From assembly GCF_900113435.1 (NCBI RefSeq), contig NZ_FOPG01000004.1, positions 182,284-246,283 of the forward strand: a stretch of DNA of 64,000 nt, written 5' to 3'. Each line of letters starts with the position of its first letter. Position 1 is the first letter of the stretch. Made by a program: the position numbers and the translations under genes. Positions 21,950 to 31,589 of the stretch are shown here, piece by piece. Source of the stretch: Sulfitobacter dubius (GTDB lineage: Bacteria; Pseudomonadota; Alphaproteobacteria; Rhodobacterales; Rhodobacteraceae). Below the pieces are notes generated by a model. The model saw only the letters and a program-made list of their open reading frames with translations, had not been told where the DNA came from and did no database searches.

Positions 21950-22945
21950 TTACTCTTGTTCGTACATGGGGGTTTCCGGATCGTGCAGATGGCAGGCGAC
22001 ATGCCCCTGCGGGATCGGGGTGTGACGCGGTGCCTTTTGCTTGCACAGATCCGTCGCGCGCGGGCAGCGCGGGTGGAAATGACAACCGGGCGGCGGCGCG
22101 ATCGGGTTCGGGTAGGCCATGCCAAGCTGCGTGTCCGGCACGCCCAAGCCCGGCTCGGGCGTCAGCACGGATTTCAACAGCGCCTTGGTGTAGGGATGAC
22201 GCGGGGCGTCAAAGAGCCCGGCGACCGAGTTCTGCTCGACGATCTCGCCCAGATACATCACCGCCACGCGGGTCGCGAGGTGTTCGACCACGGCGAGGTC
22301 ATGGCTAATGAAGAGATAGGTAAGGCCAAACTCTTCGCGCAGCTCGCCCAGCAGGTTGAGGATCTGGCTCTGCACCGACACATCCAGCGCCGAGGTCGGC
22401 TCATCGCAGATCACCACCTCGGGCTTCATGATGAGCGCCCGGGCGATGGCCACACGCTGGCGCTGGCCGCCGGACATCTGGCTGGGGTAGGTGTTGATCA
22501 CCCGTTGCGGCAGGCCCACAACGTCGAGGATCTCTTTGACCTTTTTCTTCCGGCTTTCCTCATCACCGATGTTGTGCACCCGCAGCGGCAGAGAGATCAC
22601 GTCATAGATGCTCTTGCGTGGGTTGAGCGAGGAATAGGGGTCTTGAAAGATCGGCTGGATCCGCCGCGCCAGCGCCAACCGGCCCTGCTGCGTGATCTCT
22701 TCGCCGTCAATCTTGACATGACCTGCGGTTGGCTGCTCCAGCCCCAAAAGGATCTTGGCGAGGGTGGATTTACCGCAACCGGATTCACCGACGAGGCCCA
22801 GCACTTCGCCTTTGCCCAGTTGCAGCGATACGTCGTTCACGGCCGTCAGCGGTTTGACCTTGCCGAACATGCCCTGTTTCACCCGGTAGGTCTTGCTGAC
22901 GCCGGAAAGCTCCAGCACCGGGGGGGTGTTTACGCTGTCCTTCAT
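21950..22945 (-). CDS. Dipeptide/oligopeptide ABC transporter ATPase (DppF type)
   Basis: A 331-residue ATPase of the Opp/Dpp class. Walker A GESGCGKSTL, signature MSGGQRQRVAIARAL, Walker B VVICDEPTSALD and H-loop ISHD are all normal. The C-terminal oligopeptide-transporter region has GCHFHPRCPRATDLC, which in this class can hold an Fe-S cluster through spaced cysteines. Start at the ATG at 22945, which overlaps the dppD stop (ATGA). Works with the DppD-type ATPase next to it. Confidence 0.93.
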   Translation of the reverse strand: MKDSVNTPPVLELSGVSKTYRVKQGMFGKVKPLTAVNDVSLQLGKGEVLGLVGESGCGKSTLAKILLGLEQPTAGHVKIDGEEITQQGRLALARRIQPIFQDPYSSLNPRKSIYDVISLPLRVHNIGDEESRKKKVKEILDVVGLPQRVINTYPSQMSGGQRQRVAIARALIMKPEVVICDEPTSALDVSVQSQILNLLGELREEFGLTYLFISHDLAVVEHLATRVAVMYLGEIVEQNSVAGLFDAPRHPYTKALLKSVLTPEPGLGVPDTQLGMAYPNPIAPPPGCHFHPRCPRATDLCKQKAPRHTPIPQGHVACHLHDPETPMYEQE

Positions 22946-23940
22946 ACGGTCAGCTCCTTCTCGGAATGGCGTTTGCCATCGGGGAAAATGCAGCGGAAGG
23001 CGTGGCTGCCGTCCTCGCGCTTGGGGATCTCGCCGCGGCATTCGGCGACGGCATAGGGGCAGCGGGTGCGGAAGACGCAGCCCTCAACCTCGCCCACCAG
23101 CGAGGGCACGATGCCCGGGATGGTGCCCAGTTTCGCGCCGCGGTCCGTCTTGCCGGGCAGGGGGATGCAGCGCAGCAAGCCGCGGGTGTAGGGATGCGAG
23201 GGTGCGCCAAAGATATCGCCCACCGGGCCGGTCTCGACCAACTCGCCCGCGTACATCACCGCGACCTTGTCAGCGACCCGCGCCACGACGCCGAGGTCGT
23301 GGGTGATGAGGATCACGGCCATGTTCATCTCGCGCCCCAGATCATGCAGCAGCCGCAGGATCTGCGCTTGGATCGTCACATCAAGCGCGGTTGTCGGCTC
23401 ATCCGCGATGATCAGTTCCGGCTCGCACATCAGCGCCATCGCGATCATCACACGCTGGCGCAGACCGCCTGACAGCTGGTGCGGATACTGCGACAGGCGG
23501 CTCTCGGCGGCGGTGATCCCGACTTTCTCCAGCAGTTCAATCGCCCGTGCGCGGGCCTGTTGGCGGCTGACCTTGCGGTGCAGCAACAGCGCCTCGGCCA
23601 GTTGGTCGCCGATCGTATAGGCGGGGTTGAGCGAGGTCATCGGCTCTTGAAAGATCATTGCCATCCGCGCGCCGCGCAGCTTGCGCATCTGGCCTTGGCT
23701 GGCGGTGGTCAACTCGGTGCCATCAAAGGTCATCCGATCCGCGTTTCGCTTAATGGATTTGCCCAAGAGCCCCATCAGCGCGAGCGAGGTTAGCGATTTG
23801 CCCGACCCGCTTTCGCCAACGATACACAGGGTTTCGCCACGGTTAAGGTCAAAGTCGATCCCACGCACCGCATGCAGGGTGCCGCTGCCCGTGGGAATGT
23901 CGAGCCGCAGGTTGCGGACGCTCAGAAGTGGTTCTGTCAT
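22942..23940 (-). CDS. Dipeptide/oligopeptide ABC transporter ATPase (DppD type)
   Basis: A 332-residue ATPase with Walker A GESGSGKSLT, signature LSGGLRQRVMIAMAL, Walker B LIIADEPTTALD and H-loop ITHD. The C-terminal GCVFRTRCPYAVAEC cysteine motif is typical of the DppD/OppD group. It lies 3 bp after the DppC gene and overlaps DppF by ATGA. Supplies one of two ATP-hydrolysing subunits of the peptide importer. Confidence 0.93.
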   Translation of the reverse strand: MTEPLLSVRNLRLDIPTGSGTLHAVRGIDFDLNRGETLCIVGESGSGKSLTSLALMGLLGKSIKRNADRMTFDGTELTTASQGQMRKLRGARMAMIFQEPMTSLNPAYTIGDQLAEALLLHRKVSRQQARARAIELLEKVGITAAESRLSQYPHQLSGGLRQRVMIAMALMCEPELIIADEPTTALDVTIQAQILRLLHDLGREMNMAVILITHDLGVVARVADKVAVMYAGELVETGPVGDIFGAPSHPYTRGLLRCIPLPGKTDRGAKLGTIPGIVPSLVGEVEGCVFRTRCPYAVAECRGEIPKREDGSHAFRCIFPDGKRHSEKELTV

Positions 23941-23943
23941 GGG

Positions 23944-24846
23944 TCAGCTCCGGTTTTCGGGGGCGGTCACGTCACGCAGACCGTCACCCATCAGGTTGAT
24001 CGCCAGCACCAGCACGAAAAGGACAGCGCCGGGGATCAGGACGAGCCACGGCTCGAACAGCATCATATTCTTGCCTTCGGAGACCATCAGACCCCAGCTT
24101 GGCGTCGGCGGCTGCACCCCGAGCCCAAGGAACGACAATGCCGCTTCCAGAAGGATTGCATGGGCCATCTCCAGCGTCACGACGACGATCAGGTTGTTGG
24201 CGATGTTCGGCATGATCTCGGACAAGAGGATGCGCGGGGTGGAGGCGCCGATGACCTGAGCCGCGGCCACGTATTCGCGCCGCCGCACCTGCATGGTCGA
24301 GGCGCGCATGACCACCGCGAAACGGTCCCAGAGCAGCAGGCCCAGCACCATGATCACGACTTGCAGTGACCCGCCGAGGATCGCCACAACCGCGAGGGCC
24401 ACCAACACCACCGGCATCGCCAGACGCACGTTGATAAGGAAGGTGACAACCGCATCGACCTTGCCACCGAAATAGCCCGCAGCGATGCCCATGGCTGTGC
24501 CGATCACGCCCGAGATCAACGCGGCCACGGCCCCGATCAGCAGCGAAATCCGCGCACCATAGATGAGGCGCGACAGGTAATCGCGGCCCAGATGGTCGGT
24601 GCCCAAGGGATGCTCCCAAGTGCCACCCATGAAAACGGGCGGCTCCATCCGGGTCATCAGGCTTTGGGCATAGGGATCATGCGGGGCTATCCACGGCGCG
24701 AGGATCGCGATGATCGTGAGGATGATCAGAACGACCGCCCCGATCAGCAGACCTTGGTGCCCAAAGACGCGCTTGCGCAGCATCTGGCCGGGGGTCGGGC
24801 CGGTGATTTCGTCCAAAAGGCTGTCATGTGTACCAGCGGTGATCAT
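23944..24846 (-). CDS. Peptide ABC transporter permease (DppC type)
   Basis: A 300-residue inner-membrane permease: cytoplasmic N-terminus of about 30 residues, first helix GLLIGAVVLIILTIIAILAP, a periplasmic loop with HPLGTDHLGRDYLSRLIYG (a hallmark of the OppC/DppC family), then five helices and the coupling loop EYVAAAQVIGASTPRIL. One base separates it from the DppB stop. Forms the channel with the DppB-type subunit. Confidence 0.93.
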   Translation of the reverse strand: MITAGTHDSLLDEITGPTPGQMLRKRVFGHQGLLIGAVVLIILTIIAILAPWIAPHDPYAQSLMTRMEPPVFMGGTWEHPLGTDHLGRDYLSRLIYGARISLLIGAVAALISGVIGTAMGIAAGYFGGKVDAVVTFLINVRLAMPVVLVALAVVAILGGSLQVVIMVLGLLLWDRFAVVMRASTMQVRRREYVAAAQVIGASTPRILLSEIMPNIANNLIVVVTLEMAHAILLEAALSFLGLGVQPPTPSWGLMVSEGKNMMLFEPWLVLIPGAVLFVLVLAINLMGDGLRDVTAPENRS

Positions 24847-24847
24847 G

Positions 24848-25765
24848 TCAGCTGCTCCTCATGCGGGGGTCGAGCCATGCGTTCAGCACGTCTGCGAGGA
24901 AAGTGAAAACGATGTAGAACATCGAGAAGATCAGGATCAGCGCCTGCACGGTGGGCAGGTCGTTGCGCGCAATGCTCTCCCACGCCAGATAGCCCGCACC
25001 ATGCAGCGCAAAGATAGACTCGACCACGATGGAGCCGCCCAGCATGAAGCCCATCTGCACGGCGGCAAGGCTCACCACGGGGATGATCGCATTGCGCAGC
25101 GCATGACGGAACAGCACGCGGGTCTCGTTTGCGCCCTTGGCCCGTGCGGTGCGGATATAGTCAGAGTTCAGAACATCCAGCATGCCTGCACGGGTCAGGC
25201 GCATGATCGCGGGCATGGCGTAATAGCCCAGCACGATGGTCGGCAGGATGAAATGACGCCAAGTCTCGGTGCCCGAAGGCGGTAGCCAACCCAGTTGGAT
25301 CGCAAAGACCACGATCAGGATCAGGCCGAACCAAAAGCTCGGCATTGCTTGCCCCGCGACCGAGATGAACAGTGCCACACGGTCAATGATCGAGTTGGGG
25401 CGGATCGCAGCGATCACGCCAAGCGGCACGGCGGTCAGCAGCGCAAAGATGATGCCGCAGACACCCAGCGTCATGGTGACGCTCAGTCGGTCAGCGATCA
25501 ACGAGGCGACGGGCAGGCGGAAATAGTAGCTTTCGCCGAAATCGCCCTGAAGGGCCGAGAACAGCCATTCGCCGTATTGCACCAGCATGGGCCGGTCGAA
25601 CCCGTAGAGACGGCGCAGCGCCTCGATGTCTTCGCCACTGGCGGTTTCGCCCGCAAGTGCTGCGGCGGGGTCGCCCGACAGGAACAGCAGGCTAAAGCTG
25701 ATAAACGACACGGTGAAGGCCACGAGAAGGGCCAGTCCCAATCGTTTGAGAATGAATTGAAGCAC
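24848..25765 (-). CDS. Peptide ABC transporter permease (DppB type)
   Basis: A 305-residue permease starting MLQFILKRLGLALLVAFTVSF in pieces, as OppB/DppB proteins do. The periplasmic loop contains LYGFDRPMLVQYGEWL and the coupling loop is DYIRTARAKGANETRVLFRHALRNA. Six helices predicted. It is separated from the binding-protein gene by 114 bp that hold a stable hairpin. Confidence 0.93.
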   Translation of the reverse strand: MLQFILKRLGLALLVAFTVSFISFSLLFLSGDPAAALAGETASGEDIEALRRLYGFDRPMLVQYGEWLFSALQGDFGESYYFRLPVASLIADRLSVTMTLGVCGIIFALLTAVPLGVIAAIRPNSIIDRVALFISVAGQAMPSFWFGLILIVVFAIQLGWLPPSGTETWRHFILPTIVLGYYAMPAIMRLTRAGMLDVLNSDYIRTARAKGANETRVLFRHALRNAIIPVVSLAAVQMGFMLGGSIVVESIFALHGAGYLAWESIARNDLPTVQALILIFSMFYIVFTFLADVLNAWLDPRMRSS

Positions 25766-25842
25766 GGGTGCAACTACCTTGAGGCTGCGCCGCAGGCGGG
25801 GGCCTGCCGCGTGGGTCTGGGTTGGGTGCGGAAGGGGGGAGG

Positions 25843-25872
25843 GGCAGGGGCGCCGATCACGGCGCCCCTGCC
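25843..25872 (-). other. Intercistronic hairpin downstream of the peptide-binding protein gene
   Basis: A perfect 12-bp inverted repeat, GGCAGGGGCGCC and GGCGCCCCTGCC around loop GATCAC, begins 7 bases beyond the stop of the binding-protein gene. It has no T-run, so it is more likely a 3' mRNA stabiliser (like REP-type structures after malE) than a true terminator. It would let the binding protein be made in excess over the membrane subunits. Confidence 0.65.
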
Positions 25873-25879
25873 GTTAGGT

Positions 25880-27397
25880 TTACTTCCAGCTAACCGTGGT
25901 GAAGCGCAGAACTTCGTCGGCTGTGGGGGTGTATTCCACCTCGTTGGTGGTAACGTAGTTGGTGTTGTAGGAGAACATCGGCGCCCAATAGGCTTCTTCG
26001 GTGATGCGTTCGATCGCCTTGGTGTAGTTCTCTTTGCGCACCGCCTCATCGGTCGAGCTGTCGGCGATGTTGAGGTATTCCAGCGTCTCATCGTCCATCG
26101 CGTAGTCGAGCGAGCCGTGCTTGAAGAACTGGCTGACCATGGCGGAGGCGTCGTTGATCGAATAGCTGCCCCATGTCTGGAACGACACGGCTGTCTCGCC
26201 CTTCATGTTCTGCTCACGCAGGGCGGAATACTGCAACATCTTGAAGTTGGTATCGATGCCCACGGCGTTCAGATAGCTGGTGATTGCCTCGGCATATTCA
26301 CGGTCGCGGTAGGCGTAGAAGTCGATGGTCAGACCGTCTTCATAGCCTGCTTCGGCCAGGAGTTCCTTGGCTTTCTCGGGGTTGTACTCATATTCGACCG
26401 CCGCCTCTTCGTCGCAGCCGAACTGGCTGGGGAAGCAGGGGGTGTAGACGACTTTGGACTTGCCCTTGAGCAGCGCGTCGACCAGTTCCTGACGGTTGAT
26501 CGCATAGTTCACGGCCTTACGTACGCGCACGTCGGTGAAGGGGCTGTCCTCGGACCGGCCCGCCGCATCCAGCGTCAGATAACCCACACGCATGGTGGAT
26601 TCGTTGGAGACTTGGAACTCGTCCCGCTCCGCCAACTTCTCGGCCTGATCCGACGGCACCTGCCAGATCAGATCAAGCGAGCCGCTGAAGAGTTCGGCCA
26701 TCTGCGTGTTCACATCCGGAATGGTGCGGATATCTACATTTTTGATGCTGGGCTTGCCCTTGGGGCTGTCGTGGTAGCCCTCATAGGCTTCCAGTTTGAA
26801 GTGCTGGCCGGGCACGACTTCGGTCACTTTGTAGGGGCCGGTGCCGACTGGTTTGAGGCCCATGCCTTCGGGGCCGGCTTCTTCGTAATAGTCGCTGGGA
26901 TACATCGACACGGGGCCTGAAAGGAATTCAATCGCCGCCGGGAAGTTTTCTTTCAGCATGATACGCACGGTGAAGTCGTCGACCTTCTCGGCCGATTTCA
27001 TCCAGTTTACGTTGCGCTGCGTTTTCACGCCATTGGCCTCATCGGCGACGTAGTTCACGGTGAACACCACGTCATCGGCGGTGAAGTCCGACCCGTCGTG
27101 GAATTTCACGCCTTCGCGCAGTTTGAATTCGATGGTCGTGTCGTCGATCCACTCCCATTCGGTGGCGAGGTTGCCCATGTATTCGTTGGTGACCGGATCG
27201 CGGTAGATCAGCCCGTCCCAGACCGCACGCTGCAGCACAACGCCTTCGCGGGACGAGTTGAAGTAGCTGTCGACGTTCTCAAGCTCTTTGGTGAAGGCGA
27301 CATTCAGCGTGTCGTCTGCCTTGTCCGCCCAGGCCGCGCCCGTGGCGGCGGCTAGGATAAGCCCGGTGATGGTTGATTTCAGGACCGTGGATTTCAT
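25880..27397 (-). CDS. Peptide ABC transporter substrate-binding protein (DppA type)
   Basis: A 505-residue SBP_bac_5 family protein with a Sec signal peptide (KSTVLKSTITGLILAAATGA, cleavage probably after AWA). The family pattern is seen in LREGVKFHDGSDFTADDVVFT (pieces) and KPVGTGPYKV. The ATG at 27397 has a GGGGAG ribosome site; a TTG two codons upstream is less likely. First gene of the operon dppA-B-C-D-F, gamma-glutamyltransferase, M20 peptidase. Probably captures short or gamma-linked peptides; the exact ligand is unknown. Confidence 0.92.
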   Translation of the reverse strand: MKSTVLKSTITGLILAAATGAAWADKADDTLNVAFTKELENVDSYFNSSREGVVLQRAVWDGLIYRDPVTNEYMGNLATEWEWIDDTTIEFKLREGVKFHDGSDFTADDVVFTVNYVADEANGVKTQRNVNWMKSAEKVDDFTVRIMLKENFPAAIEFLSGPVSMYPSDYYEEAGPEGMGLKPVGTGPYKVTEVVPGQHFKLEAYEGYHDSPKGKPSIKNVDIRTIPDVNTQMAELFSGSLDLIWQVPSDQAEKLAERDEFQVSNESTMRVGYLTLDAAGRSEDSPFTDVRVRKAVNYAINRQELVDALLKGKSKVVYTPCFPSQFGCDEEAAVEYEYNPEKAKELLAEAGYEDGLTIDFYAYRDREYAEAITSYLNAVGIDTNFKMLQYSALREQNMKGETAVSFQTWGSYSINDASAMVSQFFKHGSLDYAMDDETLEYLNIADSSTDEAVRKENYTKAIERITEEAYWAPMFSYNTNYVTTNEVEYTPTADEVLRFTTVSWK

Positions 27398-27561
27398 GGT
27401 CAACTCCCCTGTTGGTTTACGAATTCAGTTCCGTATCTTTTTGACTTGCGAAGCGTATCATATAATAATACTTGATATCGCTATACGATTAGTAAACGCA
27501 ATCCGTTCGGTATACGTCAAGCCCCGGTTTGATGTTTTGGGCTAACTTTCGGGGTAGGTGA
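27398..27561. promoter_or_regulatory. Divergent control region for the peptide operon and iclR-type regulator
   Basis: A 164-bp gap, clearly richer in A+T than the surroundings. On plus, TTGACT (27441-27446) stands 17 bases from AATAAT (27464-27469), a fair promoter for the regulator gene. On minus, TTGACG (27520-27515) could be the -35 of the peptide operon, with a poor -10. TATACG occurs twice as a direct repeat (27482-27487, 27511-27516) and may be part of an IclR-type operator. Confidence 0.4.
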
Positions 27562-28344
27562 TTGGAAAAGAAGCAAAATACGCTCTATGTGGGGTCACTC
27601 GCCAAAGGGCTGCGATTGCTCCGCGCCTTTGATGAATCGCATACGGAATTGTCCCTTGTGGCGCTGGCAGAGCGCAGCGGGCTGGACAAAAGCGCGGTGC
27701 AACGTCTTGCAAATACGCTGCATATCGAAGGGATGCTTGACAAAGATCCGGTGACCCGGCGTTTTCGTCCGTCCCATGCGTGGCTTGAGTTGGCCTATGC
27801 CTATTACTGGTCGGATCAACTGGTTGGGCAGGCGATTCCCAAGCTGATCGACCTTAGCCAAGAGATTGGCGAGACGGTCAATCTGGCCGAGCTTTCCAAG
27901 GATCATATCATCTACGTCAGCCGCTTGCCCTGCCAACGGACCTATTTCGCGGCCACGGTCATCGGGCGGCGGCTGCCTGCGCTTTCGACCTCGGGGGGCC
28001 GCGCGATAATCTCGACTTTCTCGCCTGAGGATCGGGAGGAGGCGATTGAGACTTGGCCGCTTAAAGCCTTCACCCCGCGCACCACTCTGGACCGCGCGAC
28101 GATCCGCAACAGCATCGATGAGGCGGTTCAGCAGGGCCACGCGATTTCCAGCGATCAGATGATCCTGTCTGAGATTGGCGTGGCCTGCCCAATCACCGGC
28201 CCCGACGGGCGCGCCTTTGCGGCGGTGCAGTGCTCGGTTTCGGCCCATACATGGACGCGCGAGCGGATCAGGGCCGAGATTCTGCCGCGACTGCAAGACA
28301 CTGCGAATGCCATCTCGCCCTCGTCACAGGTGCACCGACGTTAA
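27562..28344 (+). CDS. IclR-family transcriptional regulator
   Basis: A 260-residue regulator: N-terminal winged helix-turn-helix (SLVALAERSGLDKSAVQRLANTL, pieces) and a C-terminal IclR effector domain (GETVNLAELSKDHIIYVSR; GVACPITGPDGRAFAAVQCSV). The likely start is the TTG at 27562 since no ATG lies near the domain start. Divergent from the peptide operon, which it most likely controls in response to an imported or degraded product. The IclR family includes both repressors and activators. Confidence 0.9.
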   Translation: MEKKQNTLYVGSLAKGLRLLRAFDESHTELSLVALAERSGLDKSAVQRLANTLHIEGMLDKDPVTRRFRPSHAWLELAYAYYWSDQLVGQAIPKLIDLSQEIGETVNLAELSKDHIIYVSRLPCQRTYFAATVIGRRLPALSTSGGRAIISTFSPEDREEAIETWPLKAFTPRTTLDRATIRNSIDEAVQQGHAISSDQMILSEIGVACPITGPDGRAFAAVQCSVSAHTWTRERIRAEILPRLQDTANAISPSSQVHRR

Positions 28345-28346
28345 AA

Positions 28347-28378
28347 GGCCGGGGCATTGCGGCCCCAGCCCGTGTTTT
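28347..28378. terminator. Probable bidirectional terminator between the IclR gene and catalase
   Basis: GGCcGGGGC-ATTGCG-GCCCCaGCC (28347-28370) lies in the 35-bp gap between two convergent genes. CGTGTTTTCT follows on plus and TTTTAA follows on minus, so it can serve both. Confidence 0.6.
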
Positions 28379-28379
28379 C

Positions 28380-30443
28380 TCATTCCCAGTTTAGCTTTTC
28401 TTCGCGTTCCCAAAACCGCAGCTTGCGGCAGGATTGAAGGAAATCATCCGCATTCTTGGCAGAGACTTCCACCGTGCCCTCGTCCTTCTCAACGCCGGCG
28501 GCATTGAGCAGCGGATCGGCGGCTGTGGTCCAGGCGATGAACTTGTTATGCGCAAAGGCGTCCGAGACGAAATCCTGTGCGGGTTTGTTCTTGGCGATCT
28601 TGTCAGCCTTTTCATCGCCAAAGACCAAGGCCACCGCATCAAAGACCACCGACGGCCCACCGTCGATTTTCTCATCTGCCGCGCGGGTGCTGCAGTCCGA
28701 TAGGGTCACCCCTTGAATATGCGGCGTCACGATGGCGACCATCGCACCTTCATCGGCGAATGTTTTCTCCAAGGCTTCCACGATCGACGCATCGGCGCCC
28801 TCCGTCAGGAACAGACCCAGCTTGCGGCCCGCGAAAGTGTTCGGCGGGTTTTTCAGAATGCTGAGCGCATCTGACGGCGGCAGATCGGTGATCGGTTCCC
28901 GCGCGGGTTTGGCCGGTTCCGGCATCTCGGTCACGCCGAGCCCTTCGGCCACCTGTTTCGCCAGATCGTCATGCACGTTCATCAGATGCGACAGCATCCG
29001 CAGGCGAATGCGCTCTTCCTGACATTTCGACAGTTCGAACGTATAGGCCGCCGCGATATGCTGCTGTTCTATCTTGGTCTGGCTGATGTAGAACTGCCGC
29101 GCTTGGCTGTAGTGGTCGGCGAACGTCTCAGAGCGCACGCGCTGCTTGGTGCCGCTGACCTCTTCGGGGTAGCTTTTGAACCCAATCTCGGGGTTTTCAC
29201 GCGGGCCGCCATCGTCGCCCCAGCTGTTCGGCTCATAGTTCGCGCGGCCTTTGGGATTGTGTATCGCCATATGGCCGTCTTGCTGGAAATGGTGGAACGG
29301 GCATTTCGGCGCGTTGATCGGAATATGAGTGAAGTTCGGCCCGCCGAGGCGTTTGATCTGCGTGTCGAGGTAGGAAAAGTTCCGGCCCTGAAGCAGCGGG
29401 TCGTTCGTGTGGTCGATCCCGCACACGATGTTCTGGGTGCAAAAGGCCACTTGCTCGGTCTCGGCAAAGAAGTTGTCGACATTGGCGTCAAGCGTCAGCG
29501 TGCCGATGATGCGCACCGGCACCTGTTCTTCGGGGATCAGCTTGGTCGCGTCGAGGATGTCGAACTCAAAGTTGTCGGCGAATTCGTCGTCAAAGACCTG
29601 AATGCCCAGATCCCATTGCGGGTAGTCGCCCGCGTCGATGGCATCCCACATGTCGCGGCGGTGGAAATCCGGGTCCGCGCCGTTGATCTTGAGCGCTTCG
29701 TTCCAGACCACCGATTGCACGCCCTGCTTGGGCTTCCAGTGGAACTTGACGTAATGGGATTTCCCCTCGGCATTGACCAGCCGGAAGGTGTGCACGCCAA
29801 AGCCTTCCATGAAGCGGAAGGAACGTGGGATCGCCCGGTCGGACATCTGCCACAGCGTCATATGGATCGCCTCGGGCGAGAGCGAGACGAAATCCCAGAA
29901 GTTGTCATGGGCCGATTGCGCCTGTGGGAAGCCGCGGTCGGGGGCGGCTTTGACGGAGTGGACGAGATCTGGAAATTTGATCGCGTCTTGGATAAAGAAC
30001 ACGGGGATGTTGTTGCCAACCAGATCCCAGTTACCCTCTTTGGTGTAGAACTTCGTCGCAAAGCCGCGCACGTCGCGTGCCAGATCGAAAGAGCCCTTGT
30101 TGCCTGCCACTGTGGAGAAACGGGTGAAGGTCGGGGTCTTTTCGCCGACGCGCTGGAAAATATCGGCGGCAGAGAGTTCGGGGATCGCTTCTTTGAGTTC
30201 GAAGTGCCCATGCACCCCGTAGCCGCGGGCGTGAACGACACGCTCTGGGATGCGCTCGTGATCGAAGTGAAACATCTTTTCGCGGAATACATGGTCTTCC
30301 ATCAAGACCGGCCCACGCGGACCTGCTTTGAGCGAGTTCTGATCATCCGCGATGGGCCCGCCCTGCGCGGTTGTCATCGTCTTTTCGCGGTCCGTGGTTT
30401 GCTGACGGGGCTCGCCGCCTTTGCCAAGTTCTTTGTCTGTCAT
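28380..30443 (-). CDS. katE: Large-subunit catalase (HPII/KatE type)
   Basis: A 687-residue heme catalase that dismutates hydrogen peroxide. The catalytic His lies in [16 protein letters not shown], the active-site Asn in the [12 protein letters not shown] region, [11 protein letters not shown] is the conserved heme-side motif, and the proximal heme Tyr lies in RNFSYLDTQ. The last ~150 residues form the flavodoxin/GATase-like domain found in large catalases ([18 protein letters not shown]). The N-terminal arm is polar and about 45 residues long. Start at the ATG at 30443 with GGAGTAAGATC before it. Monocistronic, ending against the convergent IclR gene. Confidence 0.95.
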   Translation of the reverse strand: MTDKELGKGGEPRQQTTDREKTMTTAQGGPIADDQNSLKAGPRGPVLMEDHVFREKMFHFDHERIPERVVHARGYGVHGHFELKEAIPELSAADIFQRVGEKTPTFTRFSTVAGNKGSFDLARDVRGFATKFYTKEGNWDLVGNNIPVFFIQDAIKFPDLVHSVKAAPDRGFPQAQSAHDNFWDFVSLSPEAIHMTLWQMSDRAIPRSFRFMEGFGVHTFRLVNAEGKSHYVKFHWKPKQGVQSVVWNEALKINGADPDFHRRDMWDAIDAGDYPQWDLGIQVFDDEFADNFEFDILDATKLIPEEQVPVRIIGTLTLDANVDNFFAETEQVAFCTQNIVCGIDHTNDPLLQGRNFSYLDTQIKRLGGPNFTHIPINAPKCPFHHFQQDGHMAIHNPKGRANYEPNSWGDDGGPRENPEIGFKSYPEEVSGTKQRVRSETFADHYSQARQFYISQTKIEQQHIAAAYTFELSKCQEERIRLRMLSHLMNVHDDLAKQVAEGLGVTEMPEPAKPAREPITDLPPSDALSILKNPPNTFAGRKLGLFLTEGADASIVEALEKTFADEGAMVAIVTPHIQGVTLSDCSTRAADEKIDGGPSVVFDAVALVFGDEKADKIAKNKPAQDFVSDAFAHNKFIAWTTAADPLLNAAGVEKDEGTVEVSAKNADDFLQSCRKLRFWEREEKLNWE

Positions 30444-30545
30444 GATCTTACTCCACAGGGCCCCCGGGATATGGTCGGGAGGATTTCTTGCTAATATGTG
30501 GCGGGCCGAAAGGGCCGCTTAAGAACGGGGAGCAATTGCCTGCCC

Positions 30546-31589
30546 CTACGAGAGTTCAACCTCCCCGAGAGCCAAGTGTTCCGACACATTTGCCGTCGGA
30601 TTGCGAAAATTTTTGCTGGGCCGAAAATGGTCTGGGTCCGGATAATCGGTGGGTGTAAACTGATCTGCCTGCCCATGCAGAAACGACGACAAAACCGCGA
30701 TATGTGTAGGTAGATCCCTTACGCGCACACGCTGAGATGGCGGTACCTGCGGGGGCCAGAATTCCAGCGCACCTTGGCGTAGCTGGTCAAGCAGCAGTGC
30801 CGCATTGGGCAGGCAGTCGTCGGCCAGATAATCCACTCCGGCCAGCCTGTCGCGTAATGTATCGGCCATGCCGCCTTCGGCCCGCCCGACAAGGCGGCAT
30901 GAGGCTTCGACCCAAATATCATCCGCATGAAGTACCGATTTGCCCGATGCCCTCAAGGCGCGGATTATTTGACGGTCTTCACCGCAGGGGATTGGGGCAA
31001 AGCCGCCAACGGCTTGATAAGCGTCCCGAGTGAAGCAAAGGCTGGCACCGGGGGCCCCGCCGTGGCTGCCGCGCAAATCGGCACAATTGGGGGCATTGCG
31101 GGCGTAGAACTCAATTACCAATTGGCGGTAAGCAACTTCATAGTGGTGTAAATTCGGGTCTAATCCGGCCAAGCAGACGGCCTCTTTGGGGTTCAACGTG
31201 ACTTTGCCGCAGATGGCATCAAACCGTTGCAGATGGTGAAGGCTCTGCGCGACCCAATCGGGGCTGACACGGCAATCAGCGTCGGTTGTCAGGATGTGGC
31301 GCAGGTGGGGCATCTGTTCTAACGCCAAGGCGCAGCCGCGCTGTCTAGCAGCACCAACCCCCATGCCGGGGGCGAAGGTGAGGTCAAGAACGGTCAGATC
31401 AAGACTTTGCTGCAAGGCAATGGCCTGTGCTACTGCGCCGGTGTCATCGTCGGTGTTGTTCACCACAAGAATCACACGGACACGGTCGTTGCACTGTGGC
31501 GCCAGCGCGATGAGGCAATCGCCAATCCGCTCCGCCTCATTGCGGGCGGGGATGATAATCGCGGTATCCTTACAGCGCTCGAAACTCAT
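30546..31589 (-). CDS. Glycosyltransferase family 2 protein
   Basis: A 347-residue GT-A fold enzyme beginning with TAIIIPARNEAERIGDCLIAL (pieces) and holding the nucleotide-sugar/metal DxD motif in LTTDADCRVSPDWV. No membrane helices are evident, so it works on a soluble or membrane-edge acceptor. It is last in an overlapping operon with an acyl-CoA-dehydrogenase-like gene, a PIG-L deacetylase and a methyltransferase; its ATG overlaps the methyltransferase stop (ATGA). Donor and acceptor are not known. Confidence 0.86.
   Translation of the reverse strand: MSFERCKDTAIIIPARNEAERIGDCLIALAPQCNDRVRVILVVNNTDDDTGAVAQAIALQQSLDLTVLDLTFAPGMGVGAARQRGCALALEQMPHLRHILTTDADCRVSPDWVAQSLHHLQRFDAICGKVTLNPKEAVCLAGLDPNLHHYEVAYRQLVIEFYARNAPNCADLRGSHGGAPGASLCFTRDAYQAVGGFAPIPCGEDRQIIRALRASGKSVLHADDIWVEASCRLVGRAEGGMADTLRDRLAGVDYLADDCLPNAALLLDQLRQGALEFWPPQVPPSQRVRVRDLPTHIAVLSSFLHGQADQFTPTDYPDPDHFRPSKNFRNPTANVSEHLALGEVELS

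Noticed and set aside
28971..30494. A 507-codon plus-strand frame antisense to katE
   Set aside because: The catalase on minus has all catalytic motifs; the plus frame is a compositional shadow.
30491..30545. Hairpin GCGGgCC-GAAA-GGgCCGC between GT2 and katE regions
   Set aside because: It has a G-G mismatch and no T-run in either direction; too weak to call a terminator.
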